Counted from the stretch's first letter, positions 45,801-54,528 are shown. The stretch: 64,000 nt of DNA from Gimesia sp. (GCA_002706765.1 PAJV01000045.1:1-64000), one strand, 5' to 3'. A program made the numbers and translations. Notes: a model not told the origin generated them from the sequence alone.

Positions 45801-47997
45801 TCCAGGAAGAAACGATCTCGTAATGGGCATTGCCTGCCAGTGCCAGCTGACCTCCCTTGTGAGGAACTTCGGCAATGGCTTTCAGCAGAATCAGACTCTG
45901 CTCCGGTGCCGCCAGATTCACACGACGCGATTTGAGATCGTCTGTAAAGGCACGCAGGTCAAACAGGTCATCGGTTCCCCGCAAAGACAGTTTAAAGCCG
46001 TCTTTCCCTTTATTCGCACCGTGACACAATCCGGAATTACATCCCATTTTTGTGAACGCCGGTGCCACATCCCGCCAGTAATCTGGACTGTAGCTGGCGG
46101 GAAATTCTGCGACCTTGATTTTCGCAGTCGCCTGTTGTCCGTGCAGGCTGAACTGGACTTCGGCGGTCCCCGGTTTCAATGCCCTGACAAGGCCACGCTG
46201 TGAAACATTGATAATCTCTTTCCCTGTGAGTGACATCTGAGCCAGACGTGTCAGATCTGTTTTCCCACCTGATTTTGTATAACCGGTTACCAGAAACTGA
46301 ATCGTATCATACTTCTGGGCAAGCGTGGCCTCAGCAGGTTGCACTTCCAGTCTTACCAGAGGATCCACATTGCTGAATGATTCTTCCGGAAGCTGCTTCT
46401 CATTGATATCCACAACCACAAGCTGGTCAGTCTTTTTCTCCTCAACAACTTCCTGACTGTCGCCTGGCTTAGCCGCAACTTCGGGTTCAGCCTGCTGCAG
46501 GGGAACAGGGACAAATGCTTTTTTCAGCTGTCCGGTTTTCGCTGCATACAGACGCACCTGACCATCCTGACCGGCGGTCGCAATTACTTCGCCATCGGGG
46601 TGGTAACAGACTGTGTACAATCCGGATTCCGGAACGTTGACTTCACTGACAACCTGAACCCCTTTATTCCGTATCTCCTCGATCTGCTTTTTATCTTCCG
46701 CCGATCGTGACGCCACCCGCTCAGAAAGAATTTTGACCAGATCCTCTGAAAACTTGTCAGCGATATCGAAATTAAATACTTTGAGTTCCCCGGTATGGTT
46801 CAAACTGCTGACCGCAACCAGCTGATTGCCACCGGGGTGAATATCAACACCAAAAATCCGCCCCTTCAGAGCCGGGAACTGGCGTACCAGATTTGCATCG
46901 TCTCCGATGACCCGTTTTGACTGACGGAAGACATGATAGAGCTTGGGCACTCCATCCGCTCCGCCCACCAGTACCGTATCCTGAGTCGGATGCCGATCAA
47001 TGGCGGCCAGACCTCCTGTTAATGCTTTGGGAGTGATCGAAGTGATATTGTCTATGAACCGCTGAGTTTTCAGTTCGGTGAGTTTCGTGGTACGATCGCG
47101 GCTGACGGAAATCAAATGGCTGCCATCCGTAGAAAATACCGTATCCAGCACCCAGTCATAATGGGCATTCTGGTACAGGACTTCGTTGCCTGTTTCCACT
47201 TCGATCACACGGACCGTATTATCACTGCAGCCAAATGCCAGCAGCTTTCCATCGGGAGACCAGCTCGCACCGTACAGCGTATCATATGTCATAGGGATGG
47301 ATTTTTTGAGCGTTCTGGTCGCCAGATCCCAGATCTGAATCTCTCCCCGTTCCGCAGGCGTTCCACCTGTGGCTGCCAGCAGTTTGCCATCGGGTGAAAA
47401 CTGCACCGATTCGATACGTTGCGATTTTCCAATCAAACGTCCCAGAATCTGATCACCTTCAGCAGCGTGTAAGATCACTTCATGAAATCCGGCAACAGCC
47501 AGGATTTTTCCATCGGGTGAATATGCCAGAGAGGTAATCACCGGGGGAGAAGAGTAGGTCGGCGGATGCTCCTGATTGAAACGATATTCCACTTTCGCGG
47601 GAGAGTCATTCCGGGCCCCTTGTTGAATCCATGAACGTATCAGTTGAATCTGGTCTGGTGACAATGGCGTTTTTGCTTTCGGCATCTCCGCATCATTGCC
47701 TTGGGGCGTAATCAGTTGAACCAGGTAACTTTCATCCGGCTTACCGGGCACGATCGCTTTCGTCTGGCTTTCTCCCCCTTTGAGCAAATGCGAGAAATCG
47801 GTCACCACATATTCCCCTTCGGGATTTCGTGGATGATGGCAACCGGCACACTGCGCCTGGAGTATAGGTCGAATATGCTGGTAAAAGCTGACTTGTTTAT
47901 CAGCGGCAGAAGCAGACGCAGTAAACAGACCGGAAACAGTACTGGCGCACAGCGCAACAGTGAAGCAGGCAACGGTACGGATCTTGTCGCAGGACAT
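42826..47997 (-). CDS. giant secreted fusion: cytochrome c / WD40 / Big2-like / DUF1549 / DUF1553
   Basis: About 1,723 residues from ATG 47997; TTG 48006 is an alternative. A signal peptide is followed by a planctomycete cytochrome c domain with CAGCH (Cys50, Cys53, His54), then WD40 repeats (about 150-505: SLAYSPDGKILAVAGF; GASWSPDGKLLAFGCSDNTV). A bacterial Ig-like segment covers about 545-640. A second cysteine site, MGCNSGLCHGANKGKDGF (CX4CH), begins DUF1549 near 650, and NKCHDHPFERW near 1000 gives another CxxCH. DUF1553 starts around 1100 (LARWITSRDNQYFAKAYANR) and contains an inserted coiled coil and a carbohydrate-binding-like domain. Probably a redox-linked surface protein. Confidence 0.88.
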   Translation of the reverse strand: MSCDKIRTVACFTVALCASTVSGLFTASASAADKQVSFYQHIRPILQAQCAGCHHPRNPEGEYVVTDFSHLLKGGESQTKAIVPGKPDESYLVQLITPQGNDAEMPKAKTPLSPDQIQLIRSWIQQGARNDSPAKVEYRFNQEHPPTYSSPPVITSLAYSPDGKILAVAGFHEVILHAAEGDQILGRLIGKSQRIESVQFSPDGKLLAATGGTPAERGEIQIWDLATRTLKKSIPMTYDTLYGASWSPDGKLLAFGCSDNTVRVIEVETGNEVLYQNAHYDWVLDTVFSTDGSHLISVSRDRTTKLTELKTQRFIDNITSITPKALTGGLAAIDRHPTQDTVLVGGADGVPKLYHVFRQSKRVIGDDANLVRQFPALKGRIFGVDIHPGGNQLVAVSSLNHTGELKVFNFDIADKFSEDLVKILSERVASRSAEDKKQIEEIRNKGVQVVSEVNVPESGLYTVCYHPDGEVIATAGQDGQVRLYAAKTGQLKKAFVPVPLQQAEPEVAAKPGDSQEVVEEKKTDQLVVVDINEKQLPEESFSNVDPLVRLEVQPAEATLAQKYDTIQFLVTGYTKSGGKTDLTRLAQMSLTGKEIINVSQRGLVRALKPGTAEVQFSLHGQQATAKIKVAEFPASYSPDYWRDVAPAFTKMGCNSGLCHGANKGKDGFKLSLRGTDDLFDLRAFTDDLKSRRVNLAAPEQSLILLKAIAEVPHKGGQLALAGNAHYEIVSSWIKEGTPLKQDVPRVASIKVLPENPVVPRAGLLQQFRVLATYDNGEVRDVTSDAFIDCSNIEIAKMHHGGIAEVLRRGEAPLLARYQGKYAATTVTVMGDRSEFAWKQLPVYNYIDELVDAKLKKTKTLPSDLCTDAEFIRRIYIDLTGLPPTIDDVKAFLADKRDSRSKRNELIDRLLGSEEYVEHWTNKWADLLQVNRKYLGTEGSELFHDWIRKQVDENVPYDKFVYNILSASGSNKEVPAASYFKIHRTPEDTMENTTHLFLSIRFNCNKCHDHPFERWTQDQYYETSAFFAQYDLKNAPESKGRTIGGTAVEGRKPLFEVVYDKNEGEMIHERTGVKTPPEFPYPAEFKTAEKKAEELSRREKLARWITSRDNQYFAKAYANRIWGYLTGTGLIEPIDDIRAGNPPSNPELLDRLTADFLEHDFDIRHMMRVVCQSRTYQLSIESNEWNEDDTINYSHAKARRLPAEVLYDALCRVTGSQSNIPGVPAGTRAAELPDVGFELKSDFLAKFGRAQRESPCECERSSSVELGPVMALISGPTVGNAISDPNNAINQLVQTEKDDRTLINSIFLRVLNRPASPEETQAGVKLIQQQIESEHESLKKRLAAYEKELKPEIIQQENQRVQNIQVAQQKVAEFEKAIAPREAFLNKEQQARTAKLQKALTAYQNSIQDKIAAWEKQEAKGTNWTPIKPVTVKATNAATLTTQGDLSLLATGTNGKGDYEIVTETNLKNLTAVRLEVLTDDSLPNKGPGRATDGNFVLNEFEVYAAPKSKPDQKTKLTLLNAQADFSQNGYAIATAIDGKVLPQGNGWAISPQPGKPHVASFDVQTKLPADEQAIVLTFVMKQHFNSNSHSIGRFRLSVTDSIGPTTLDQHPKDIQNILAKAQDKRNAAEKKKLQEYYSKADTQLQSMIKAVTESKQPRATDPVLVQYRQQLQAMQEVKPVDRMLTRLRSDVELSTEQLKQHRLIAAQDLTWALINSPAFLFNH

Positions 47998-48006
47998 GAA
48001 CCTCAA

Positions 48007-48423
48007 CCCCCTTGTGGCAAACCCAAGTTAAAATAACTCTGGTGATGAGAAGATCAGAGTCTTCTCATTGCCCCTTATTGATTTTGAGAGGGCTCATTGT
48101 TTCAGAGCAAAAATCAACCAGGGTGAGAGTAGTGGAAGGATAAGTTTAACTCTGACTGTTCCTCAGTCAGAAACTTAATATTCGACTGCATTGATATCTA
48201 TTATTATGAATACATCCTGATTCCTCGTCGATGAGAATTTCATGTTTTTCAGAATATTTTAAAAGATTTTCTGCTGCACTGTCCACTCCATCCCCTTTAG
48301 GTAAGATTGTTTAAGAACTGCTGCCCGCGTTAAAAAAAGAAGGGGTGGCCGTTTCCAGCCACCCCTCTCACTCAGGTAGAAAATCAACCCAAGCAGGCAC
48401 GAATCATAACGAAATTCGTTCTC
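48007..48423. other. intergenic region between the tad-like operon and the giant gene
   Basis: About 415 bases, AT-rich, with the terminator at 48331-48366 as the only structure. It must also hold the promoter of the DUF1549/DUF1501 operon. Confidence 0.5.
48331..48366 (-). terminator. strong rho-independent terminator of the tad-like operon
   Basis: A 9-bp perfect stem, AGGGGTGGC (48341-48349) with GCCACCCCT (48358-48366), has an 8-base loop. On the minus strand it is followed by TTCTTTTTTT. It lies 58 bases beyond the VWA/TadG-like stop. Confidence 0.85.
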
Positions 48424-50220
48424 CTAGTAATCGCTCTCCGGATCCGCCAGTAATTTCGCTGGAGGCACATTGGCGGCAATCTTTCCGAAGGCAGTCAGTA
48501 ACTGTGACTTCATGTCTTCGATGGTGGCACCACCGGGAGCATCAATACAGATTCCATTGCACGCTTTGGCCATGGCCTGCATCAAGCCGCGATCTGCTCC
48601 CTCACCTACAGTCATGGTGTGTACGGTATACCCCAGGTTGGCTGCTTCCACAGCCTGCCAGAATGCATACTGTTTGTGTCGATCATACGTCGAGTAGTCA
48701 GCTTGACCATCATCGTCGAAATCGGTCACTTTATCCCAGTCCCAGCTGCCTGGCAGTGACCAGCCTGAAGGCGAACGGTTTGCATTACCGTCGGTCATTA
48801 CCAGAATCGTAGGTCGCGCACCTGCACGGCCATGGGACTGCAATAATTCTTTTGCATCTTTAATCCCATAACCCATACCGGTGAAAGGAGCATAGTGAGA
48901 CGCCTGCTTGTGCCTCTGGATCGCATCGATATCAGAATAGGAATTCGTAATCAGTTCATCACCCAGATCGACAGACTCAGGAATTCCCTGTTCATTTAAA
49001 ACAGACTGGACACGTGAAGTATCGTCATAGGTGACCAGTCCCACGTGATCGCCGAACTCCAGCCCGCTGAGGAACTCGGTAAACAGCGACACGCCTTCTT
49101 TCATCGCATGGAACGGATAAATGGGAGCCCGCCACAGATCTTCAGACTGGTCGTTCAATTTCCGTTGACTGATCAGATAGCCCATCAAAGTTCGGTACCC
49201 ATATTTTTTGCGATACCCGTAATTGTTGACAGTGCCATCTGACCGAACCCATTTGATATAGTTTTTCCACAGGCTCTTACTGCTATAGCTGGAGGGTTCT
49301 CCATTCAGATTTCCATAGTAATTCTTGCCTTCCTGGGGGAAGGGGTATTTCAATTTACCCTGAGAGTCAACTTCATCCAGGTCCAGAGCACGATAAATAT
49401 AGTCCTCGTCGTTTGAGCTGATATATTTTCCGCTGGCAGAATCGATCTTTCCGTAACCCGATGCGGGAAATTTCAGTTTCCCGGTATCGGAGTAGGTGGC
49501 ACCGGAGTCGACCAGTGTATCCCAGATATCATCCAGGTTGGCTTCCACGGCCGATTTACCGAGGCGATAAGAAGACATTGCGTCAAATTCACTGTCGTAG
49601 CTCATTGACCCTGAATAGTCGAGGACGAGCACGATGTCGCGGGCTTCAATAAAAGCGATGGCTGACGTCGTGACCGCGGCTGTTTTTTCACTCATAAAGC
49701 CGGCAAAAAACAGCTGCAGACGGGAATCAGGCTGTCCTTCGGTGTTATTGTCCCGTCGGGCTGTGACTTTGACCACATTATATGGCTTGGCGCCTTCGCC
49801 CCAGACCATGTGAAATGTTCCCGAGCTGTCCTGGTAGCGTTTGCCAAATTCGACATCAGTTTCAGGATCAATATAGACCCCGTTTAACCGTGCCACTTTT
49901 TCAGCAACAGCCCTGGCGGTTTCGACGGCAATGGAATTCGCATCCTGCACATCGCCGCCCACATTGTCACTGCCACCGATAGTGTCTGCTGTTGTCTGAA
50001 CGGCATCAGTAATCTGCTGAGCCGCCGCCAGCGCTGCCGCTTCGACGGCATTCCGCATTCTTGTCTTGGTCATCGTGATCACGGCGATATCGATTCCGAA
50101 CGCCATGAAGCCCATGGTTGCGACGAGGAAGGGCGCTGCCATTACCATGAACGCACCGCGACGACTCTGGTCGTGCGGGGAACTGGTTTCCTCATCTTTC
50201 AGTTGTTGCAGTTGTCTCAT
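48424..50220 (-). CDS. TadG-like pilus-assembly protein with VWA domain
   Basis: About 598 residues from ATG 50220, preceded by GAGGGGG. The N-terminal Tad motif (RRGAFMVMAAPFLVATMGFM then AFGIDIAVITMTKTRMRNAV) is a pseudopilin-like membrane segment followed by the alanine-rich EAAALAAAQQ helix. A VWA domain begins IVLVLDYSGSMSYDSE with MIDAS residues, is split by a long tyrosine-rich insertion (about 230-330), and resumes ARPTILVMTDGNANRS. TadG-type proteins anchor or regulate Flp pili or minor pseudopilins. Last gene of the operon, 60 bases after the second TadE gene. Confidence 0.86.
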   Translation of the reverse strand: MRQLQQLKDEETSSPHDQSRRGAFMVMAAPFLVATMGFMAFGIDIAVITMTKTRMRNAVEAAALAAAQQITDAVQTTADTIGGSDNVGGDVQDANSIAVETARAVAEKVARLNGVYIDPETDVEFGKRYQDSSGTFHMVWGEGAKPYNVVKVTARRDNNTEGQPDSRLQLFFAGFMSEKTAAVTTSAIAFIEARDIVLVLDYSGSMSYDSEFDAMSSYRLGKSAVEANLDDIWDTLVDSGATYSDTGKLKFPASGYGKIDSASGKYISSNDEDYIYRALDLDEVDSQGKLKYPFPQEGKNYYGNLNGEPSSYSSKSLWKNYIKWVRSDGTVNNYGYRKKYGYRTLMGYLISQRKLNDQSEDLWRAPIYPFHAMKEGVSLFTEFLSGLEFGDHVGLVTYDDTSRVQSVLNEQGIPESVDLGDELITNSYSDIDAIQRHKQASHYAPFTGMGYGIKDAKELLQSHGRAGARPTILVMTDGNANRSPSGWSLPGSWDWDKVTDFDDDGQADYSTYDRHKQYAFWQAVEAANLGYTVHTMTVGEGADRGLMQAMAKACNGICIDAPGGATIEDMKSQLLTAFGKIAANVPPAKLLADPESDY

Positions 50221-50279
50221 GTTTTCCCCCTCTTGTACTCTGAAATAGAGCCACAGACACATAAATAAATTGTGCGTTA

Positions 50280-50852
50280 CTAGTTGACGATCTTTGTCGT
50301 ACCATTATTCAAAACCAGATCCCAGACAGGATCACCACTCATTGGTTTGGCCATCGATCCTTCCAGGTTCATGATGTCGGACAACGTGGAATTGGTCGCC
50401 CCTTCTGGAATTTCAATCCCGATGCGAAATAACCGGTTGCGGTTGTCAGGATCACTTAAATCAAAATCAGTTCCCGTGCTGGGAGGATTAGGCATGGGAT
50501 CCAATGGCACCCCGTTTTCATCTTCCGCATGGGTAATTGTGATGATCAGATTGTTTTCATCATTTTCAATTCCTGAGGCACGCAGGAAATTCCGCACATC
50601 GAGAATGATTTTGTCGTTCAGGGTTTTACCGGCGGGCAGCTTTAACCCGGCATCCATTGATGCCAGTCGACCCGCCTGGGCGAGGGCAGCATCCATGACC
50701 GTCGTGGTGTGAACGGCTTTTCTCACCGCCACCATTCCCAGCAGCAACGCCAGAAACACCGGCGCAATTAATGCAAATTCAACCGCTGCAACACCGCGAC
50801 GGTTTTGCTTTGAGCTGGTTGACTGAATTTTCCGATTTTGCATGACACGCAT
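50280..50852 (-). CDS. TadE-like minor pseudopilin
   Basis: 190 residues; ATG 50852 has GGAG eight bases upstream. The TadE signature RRGVAAVEFALIAPVFLALL lies at the N-terminus: a charged leader, a Glu in the cleavage region and a long hydrophobic helix. The rest is periplasmic beta-rich sequence including LRASGIENDENNLIITITHA. Forms a pair with the related upstream gene. Function within a Tad apparatus is inferred from the family. Confidence 0.88.
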   Translation of the reverse strand: MRVMQNRKIQSTSSKQNRRGVAAVEFALIAPVFLALLLGMVAVRKAVHTTTVMDAALAQAGRLASMDAGLKLPAGKTLNDKIILDVRNFLRASGIENDENNLIITITHAEDENGVPLDPMPNPPSTGTDFDLSDPDNRNRLFRIGIEIPEGATNSTLSDIMNLEGSMAKPMSGDPVWDLVLNNGTTKIVN

Positions 50853-50908
50853 AATTTTGCTCCTGCAGGCAGTTGCTTACCGAAATAAGGAAATGGATCT
50901 CTGACTGA

Positions 50909-51436
50909 TTACTCGTGACGTCTGACGGAATGTCCGGACAAGACCATGCTGTCTTCTTTGGCGGCAGCTTCTGCGGCTTTGACCGGATCCACAAAAAACG
51001 AACTCAGCAATCGAACATCTTTGTATGGCACTTCAACACGTACCAGAAATAACTGGGCTTTTTTCGCGTTGGATAATTCGAGATCGGGCAGGGTCTTGAA
51101 ATTGATTTGAGACACATCCACACCCGGGGTATCAAACTGACTGGCATCTTTGACCATAATCTCAGCCAGGTCGGCGTCAAAGACTTTATTCAGCAGGTTT
51201 TTGACTTTGGTTTCCACCTGCGCCGTCGTCACTTCTTCACAGCGCCCCAGCTTGGCGCCTTCCTGTGTCGCTTCCTGAATGATATTGGAAACCATGTAGG
51301 CATAGCCAAATTCAAAAATGGCGTACACGAACACGAGAAATACAGGAGTCACGAATGCCAGTTCCACTAACGTGACACCGGAGCGTGCTTCTGACTGTTT
51401 CTGATTCCCTGCCACTCGGCGATGCCGCTTTAACAT
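50909..51436 (-). CDS. TadE-like minor pseudopilin
   Basis: 175 residues. SGVTLVELAFVTPVFLVFVY then FEFGYAYMVSNIIQEATQEG is the TadE pattern. LGRCEEVTTAQVETKVKNLL and VEVPYKDVRLLSSFFV follow, as is common in planctomycete TadE proteins. First gene of the three-gene operon; the next starts 56 bases downstream. No secretion ATPase or TadB/C platform gene is nearby, so the machinery must be elsewhere. Confidence 0.88.
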   Translation of the reverse strand: MLKRHRRVAGNQKQSEARSGVTLVELAFVTPVFLVFVYAIFEFGYAYMVSNIIQEATQEGAKLGRCEEVTTAQVETKVKNLLNKVFDADLAEIMVKDASQFDTPGVDVSQINFKTLPDLELSNAKKAQLFLVRVEVPYKDVRLLSSFFVDPVKAAEAAAKEDSMVLSGHSVRRHE

Positions 51437-51849
51437 TCTTCATCTCTTGAAAAGGTTATGTATGTCCCTCCATGGTCATATCTGTCTAAATCTGCTGACA
51501 TACAGTGTGCCGGGAGAACTGTTTCAAGAGGGGCTGGTATTATCCAATAAAACAATAGCTCAGGATTTCTCTGCTGCAGGTGTTTTTCTTACAAAATTCC
51601 GGAAAACTTCTGGTGTTGAAAATTATCAACAGGTCCTCATAATGCAGCATCGGCGCTTTGAGCCCTGCAGAAAAAAAACATCATGAATCGTGCTTAATTT
51701 GTGATATTTGTTAATTTCTTGTGTCGGAGAGACTGATATGAAGCGACTTCAATTGAAATTCATGTTGCTTTAGCGATACACTGTCTGCAGTCGTGCCAGC
51801 TGGTTACATGATATCAATAAAACAAGATATGTTTTGGCAGAAATAAATT
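51437..51849. other. 413-base divergent intergenic region
   Basis: Contains the promoters for the tad-like operon (minus) and the small gene at 51850 (plus). AT-rich with no repeats or convincing small genes. Confidence 0.45.
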
Positions 51850-52131
51850 ATGGGTAAAAAGGCATCGTCAACGATCAAGGCAGGCTCAAACATCAAGGTG
51901 AAAGAAGGCGTCTGTGTCCCGGAGTTTCCGGAAATCTGCTGCGCTGGCTGGACGGGAATGGTCGTCGAAGTACGCGGCAAGAAGGTTTCTGAACGAACCT
52001 ATATTCTTGAATGGGACGATGAAACCGAACAGAAAATGCCTGCAGAATATAAATCGCAATGCGAAGAGCAGGGACTGTTCTTCAAAATGGCCTGCCTGCC
52101 CGGCGATGACTTGATCCTGCTGGAAGATTAA
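51850..52131 (+). CDS. small hypothetical protein, SH3-barrel-like
   Basis: 93 residues. A lysine-rich start is followed by a pattern of short beta-strands: IKVKEGVCVPEFPEICCAGW, TGMVVEVRGKK and RTYILEWDDETEQKMPAEY. This resembles small SH3-like or KOW-like barrels found in planctomycetes and cyanobacteria. It has paired cysteines (ICCAGW) and others at SQC and ACLPG. No function is known. Its 3' end overlaps the convergent folK stop by four bases. Confidence 0.65.
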   Translation: MGKKASSTIKAGSNIKVKEGVCVPEFPEICCAGWTGMVVEVRGKKVSERTYILEWDDETEQKMPAEYKSQCEEQGLFFKMACLPGDDLILLED

Positions 52132-52631
52132 AGCTGCACATCATCACGCCGGAAGAACACCCCGTTATTATCTGCCTGAAGTTCTGCTGCGATCTCTGAG
52201 ACGGGGCGACCCAGCCCGGGTACCAGATACTCCGGAGACAGCTCAGCCAGTGGTACGGCCAGAAAAATCCGACTGCTGATTTCCGGATCAGGCACGATCC
52301 GATGCGCAATCTGCAACTGCTCCCGGTTATAGAGGACCAGGTCAATATCAATTGTGCGCGGCCCATTTTTATTCAGTGGATCACGCACTCGCAGCAGGCG
52401 GGCTTCAATCCCAGGGATCACTTCATCCCAGATTTGCTGCGCATCACAGGCTGTTTCCCACAGTACAGCCGCGTTTAAAAAATCGGCCTGATACTCATCT
52501 CCCACCGGCTGACTTTGCCAGATCGAAGATTTACGCAGAATCCTGCCACAGCTCTCCAGCAGTCTGACAGCCTGGGGCAGATTGAACTCTGCACGAATAT
52601 TACTCCCTAAAGCCAGGTACACCTGATTCAT
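52128..52631 (-). CDS. folK: 2-amino-4-hydroxy-6-hydroxymethyldihydropteridine pyrophosphokinase
   Basis: About 167 residues from ATG 52631, which has GGAG eight bases upstream and lies one base after the folB stop; a longer frame to 52868 would lie inside folB. HPPK transfers pyrophosphate from ATP to hydroxymethyl-dihydropterin in folate synthesis. Diagnostic motifs are VYLALGSNIRAEFNL at the start, KNGPRTIDIDLVLYN with the two metal-binding aspartates, and PDPEISSRIFLAVPLAEL. Standard length. Confidence 0.95.
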   Translation of the reverse strand: MNQVYLALGSNIRAEFNLPQAVRLLESCGRILRKSSIWQSQPVGDEYQADFLNAAVLWETACDAQQIWDEVIPGIEARLLRVRDPLNKNGPRTIDIDLVLYNREQLQIAHRIVPDPEISSRIFLAVPLAELSPEYLVPGLGRPVSEIAAELQADNNGVFFRRDDVQL

Positions 52632-52632
52632 T

Positions 52633-53004
52633 TCAGACTCCTGAAACATCTTCACGCGTTCTGACGACGGTGACTCCCACCGACCGGGCAAAACGCAGCG
52701 CGCCCGGTTTTTCAATCTGTACCCGGGCTGACTGGACTTTATGATCCTGCAGACAAATCCGTGCCACTTCATCTGCCATTTTTTCCACCAGTTGAAAATG
52801 TGAATTTTCCACCAGATCAATGATCTCTTTGGTGATCGTTCGATAATTGACAGCATCGTTGATATCATCGGATCGACCTGCTGTTTTCAGATCTACCAGC
52901 ATGCTGATATTAATGAGCACATCCTGTTTTTTTTCTCTCTCTTCATCGTTGATGCCGATGATGGTGCGTAACAGTAAGTCGGAAATATGAATTTGATCAG
53001 ACAT
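52633..53004 (-). CDS. folB: dihydroneopterin aldolase
   Basis: About 123 residues from ATG 53004; an earlier ATG at 53019 is possible. Motifs: IHISDLLLRTIIGINDEER with the catalytic-region glutamate, NYRTITKEIIDLVENSHFQL and VEKMADEVARI with the family lysine/glutamate, and VQIEKPGALRFARSVGV. The enzyme cleaves dihydroneopterin to hydroxymethyl-dihydropterin and glycolaldehyde, the step before FolK. Tightly linked to folK by a one-base gap. Confidence 0.93.
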   Translation of the reverse strand: MSDQIHISDLLLRTIIGINDEEREKKQDVLINISMLVDLKTAGRSDDINDAVNYRTITKEIIDLVENSHFQLVEKMADEVARICLQDHKVQSARVQIEKPGALRFARSVGVTVVRTREDVSGV

Positions 53005-53171
53005 TTTATAGAGAGTCATTTAAAATAGGGCAGACATATGTGGAAGAGCAGTTACAATGGTTAAATCACTATAGTCATAATCCCGCCGATTGCACAGCGA
53101 AGAATTCCTGACTTCTCGCAGGAACGCATTGATTAATCGCATCAGACACGAGCACAGGAACAGTAAATAGA

Positions 53172-54509
53172 ATGAGTAACGCCATGAACCCGACTCCCGT
53201 AACAAGACGCCACTGGATTAAACAGACGCTGCTTCAATCAATGGGGCTTGCTGCCGCCAGCCAGTTGCAGCTGGCTTCCTCGTTCGCAGCACCTGCGAAG
53301 TCTGCGGAGAACCCACCGGTAATCTTACTCAGGTCTGGCTGGCAAACCGTCAATATCGGCGATATCGGACATTCGCCAGGCATTTTAAAACTTCTGGAAG
53401 TGTATGCGCCCGAGTTTGAAATCATTCTCTGGCCCAACAGTGTCGATCGCGGCGTGGAACCGATGCTGCAAAAACGTTTTCCCAAACTGAAAATTGTCAA
53501 AGGTCGCCTGAATCGCAACGGGAAACTGGATTCAAAAGAGTTGCAACAGGCATTTGAAAAAGCTGACTTCTTCCTGCACGGCTCCGGTCCCAGTGTGGTC
53601 TCGCGCCGCGAACTGGCTTTCTGGAAACAGCAGACCGGTAAACCCTATGGCATCTACGGGGTGACCGTCTCCGAAATCAATCCCGACCTGCACGAACTGC
53701 TCTCCGGCGCGGATTTCATCTTCACACGCGAGACACATTCACTCAAGAACCTGAAGGAAGCCGGTGTGACGTCACCGCAACAGGATTTTGCCCCCGATGC
53801 GACCTTCGCCATTGACCTGACAGATGACACGAAAGCAGCCGCGTTTCAGCAGAAACATCAGCTCGAACCGGGCAACTATCTGTGCGCGGTCCCGCGATTA
53901 CGTTATACGCCTTACCACAAAATCCATAAATCCAGTCGCTGGACCAAAGAAAAAATCGAAGAAGTGGAATCGGTCAACAGGCAGTACCAGGAACAGGATC
54001 ATGCCAAACTGCGAGCCGCCATTATTGAGTGGGTCCGCACCAGTGGCCAGAAAGCGGTCGTCTGTCCCGAAATGACCTACCAGACTGAAATTATTCATCC
54101 GCTGGTGATTGACCCGCTGCCTGCGGATGTCAAATCCAAAGTCGTGGCCCACGATGAATACTGGCTGCCTGATGAAGCGGGCTCTTTATATCGCGATGCC
54201 GCTGCGGTGGTGAGTATGGAATGCCATTCGCCTATTATTGCCTGTGCGTTTGGTACACCCGGACTGTATGTCAGGCAACCCACCGATACGATCAAAGGTC
54301 AGATGTGGTACGACATCGGATTAACAGACTGGACCTTCGAAATCGACGAGGTGAATCAACAGCAGATTGCCGAACGCGTCATCCAGATTTATAACCACAA
54401 GGCCCAGGCAGATGCCAAACTGAAAGAAGTGATGCAGTCGATTCAAAAACGACAGCAGAATACCATGCAGACCATGAAGCAGGCCGTTCTGAAAGCGCAC
54501 TCATCCTGA
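53172..54509 (+). CDS. Tat-exported polysaccharide pyruvyl transferase family protein
   Basis: 445 residues. The leader PVTRRHWIKQTLLQSMGLAA has a twin arginine and a hydrophobic stretch ending at SSFAAPA. The body matches the polysaccharide pyruvyl transferase/CsaB fold: VNIGDIGHSPGILKLLEVYA (phosphate-loop-like), DFFLHGSGPSVVSRRELAFW, and a C-terminal VSMECHSPIIACAFGTPGLY with the conserved His. CsaB-type enzymes add ketal pyruvate from phosphoenolpyruvate in the cytoplasm, so an exported member probably has another role. ATG 53172 and 53184 are both possible. Confidence 0.8.
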   Translation: MSNAMNPTPVTRRHWIKQTLLQSMGLAAASQLQLASSFAAPAKSAENPPVILLRSGWQTVNIGDIGHSPGILKLLEVYAPEFEIILWPNSVDRGVEPMLQKRFPKLKIVKGRLNRNGKLDSKELQQAFEKADFFLHGSGPSVVSRRELAFWKQQTGKPYGIYGVTVSEINPDLHELLSGADFIFTRETHSLKNLKEAGVTSPQQDFAPDATFAIDLTDDTKAAAFQQKHQLEPGNYLCAVPRLRYTPYHKIHKSSRWTKEKIEEVESVNRQYQEQDHAKLRAAIIEWVRTSGQKAVVCPEMTYQTEIIHPLVIDPLPADVKSKVVAHDEYWLPDEAGSLYRDAAAVVSMECHSPIIACAFGTPGLYVRQPTDTIKGQMWYDIGLTDWTFEIDEVNQQQIAERVIQIYNHKAQADAKLKEVMQSIQKRQQNTMQTMKQAVLKAHSS

Positions 54510-54528
54510 CTTGAATTCAGCCGTGGAT

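Noticed and set aside
51447-51686. 79-residue plus-strand open frame upstream of the small SH3-like gene
   Set aside because: No motifs, weak start context, and it occupies the promoter region of the divergent tad-like operon.
52632-52868. N-terminal extension of the folK frame
   Set aside because: It lies wholly inside folB; the ATG at 52631 has a Shine-Dalgarno and a one-base gap to the folB stop.
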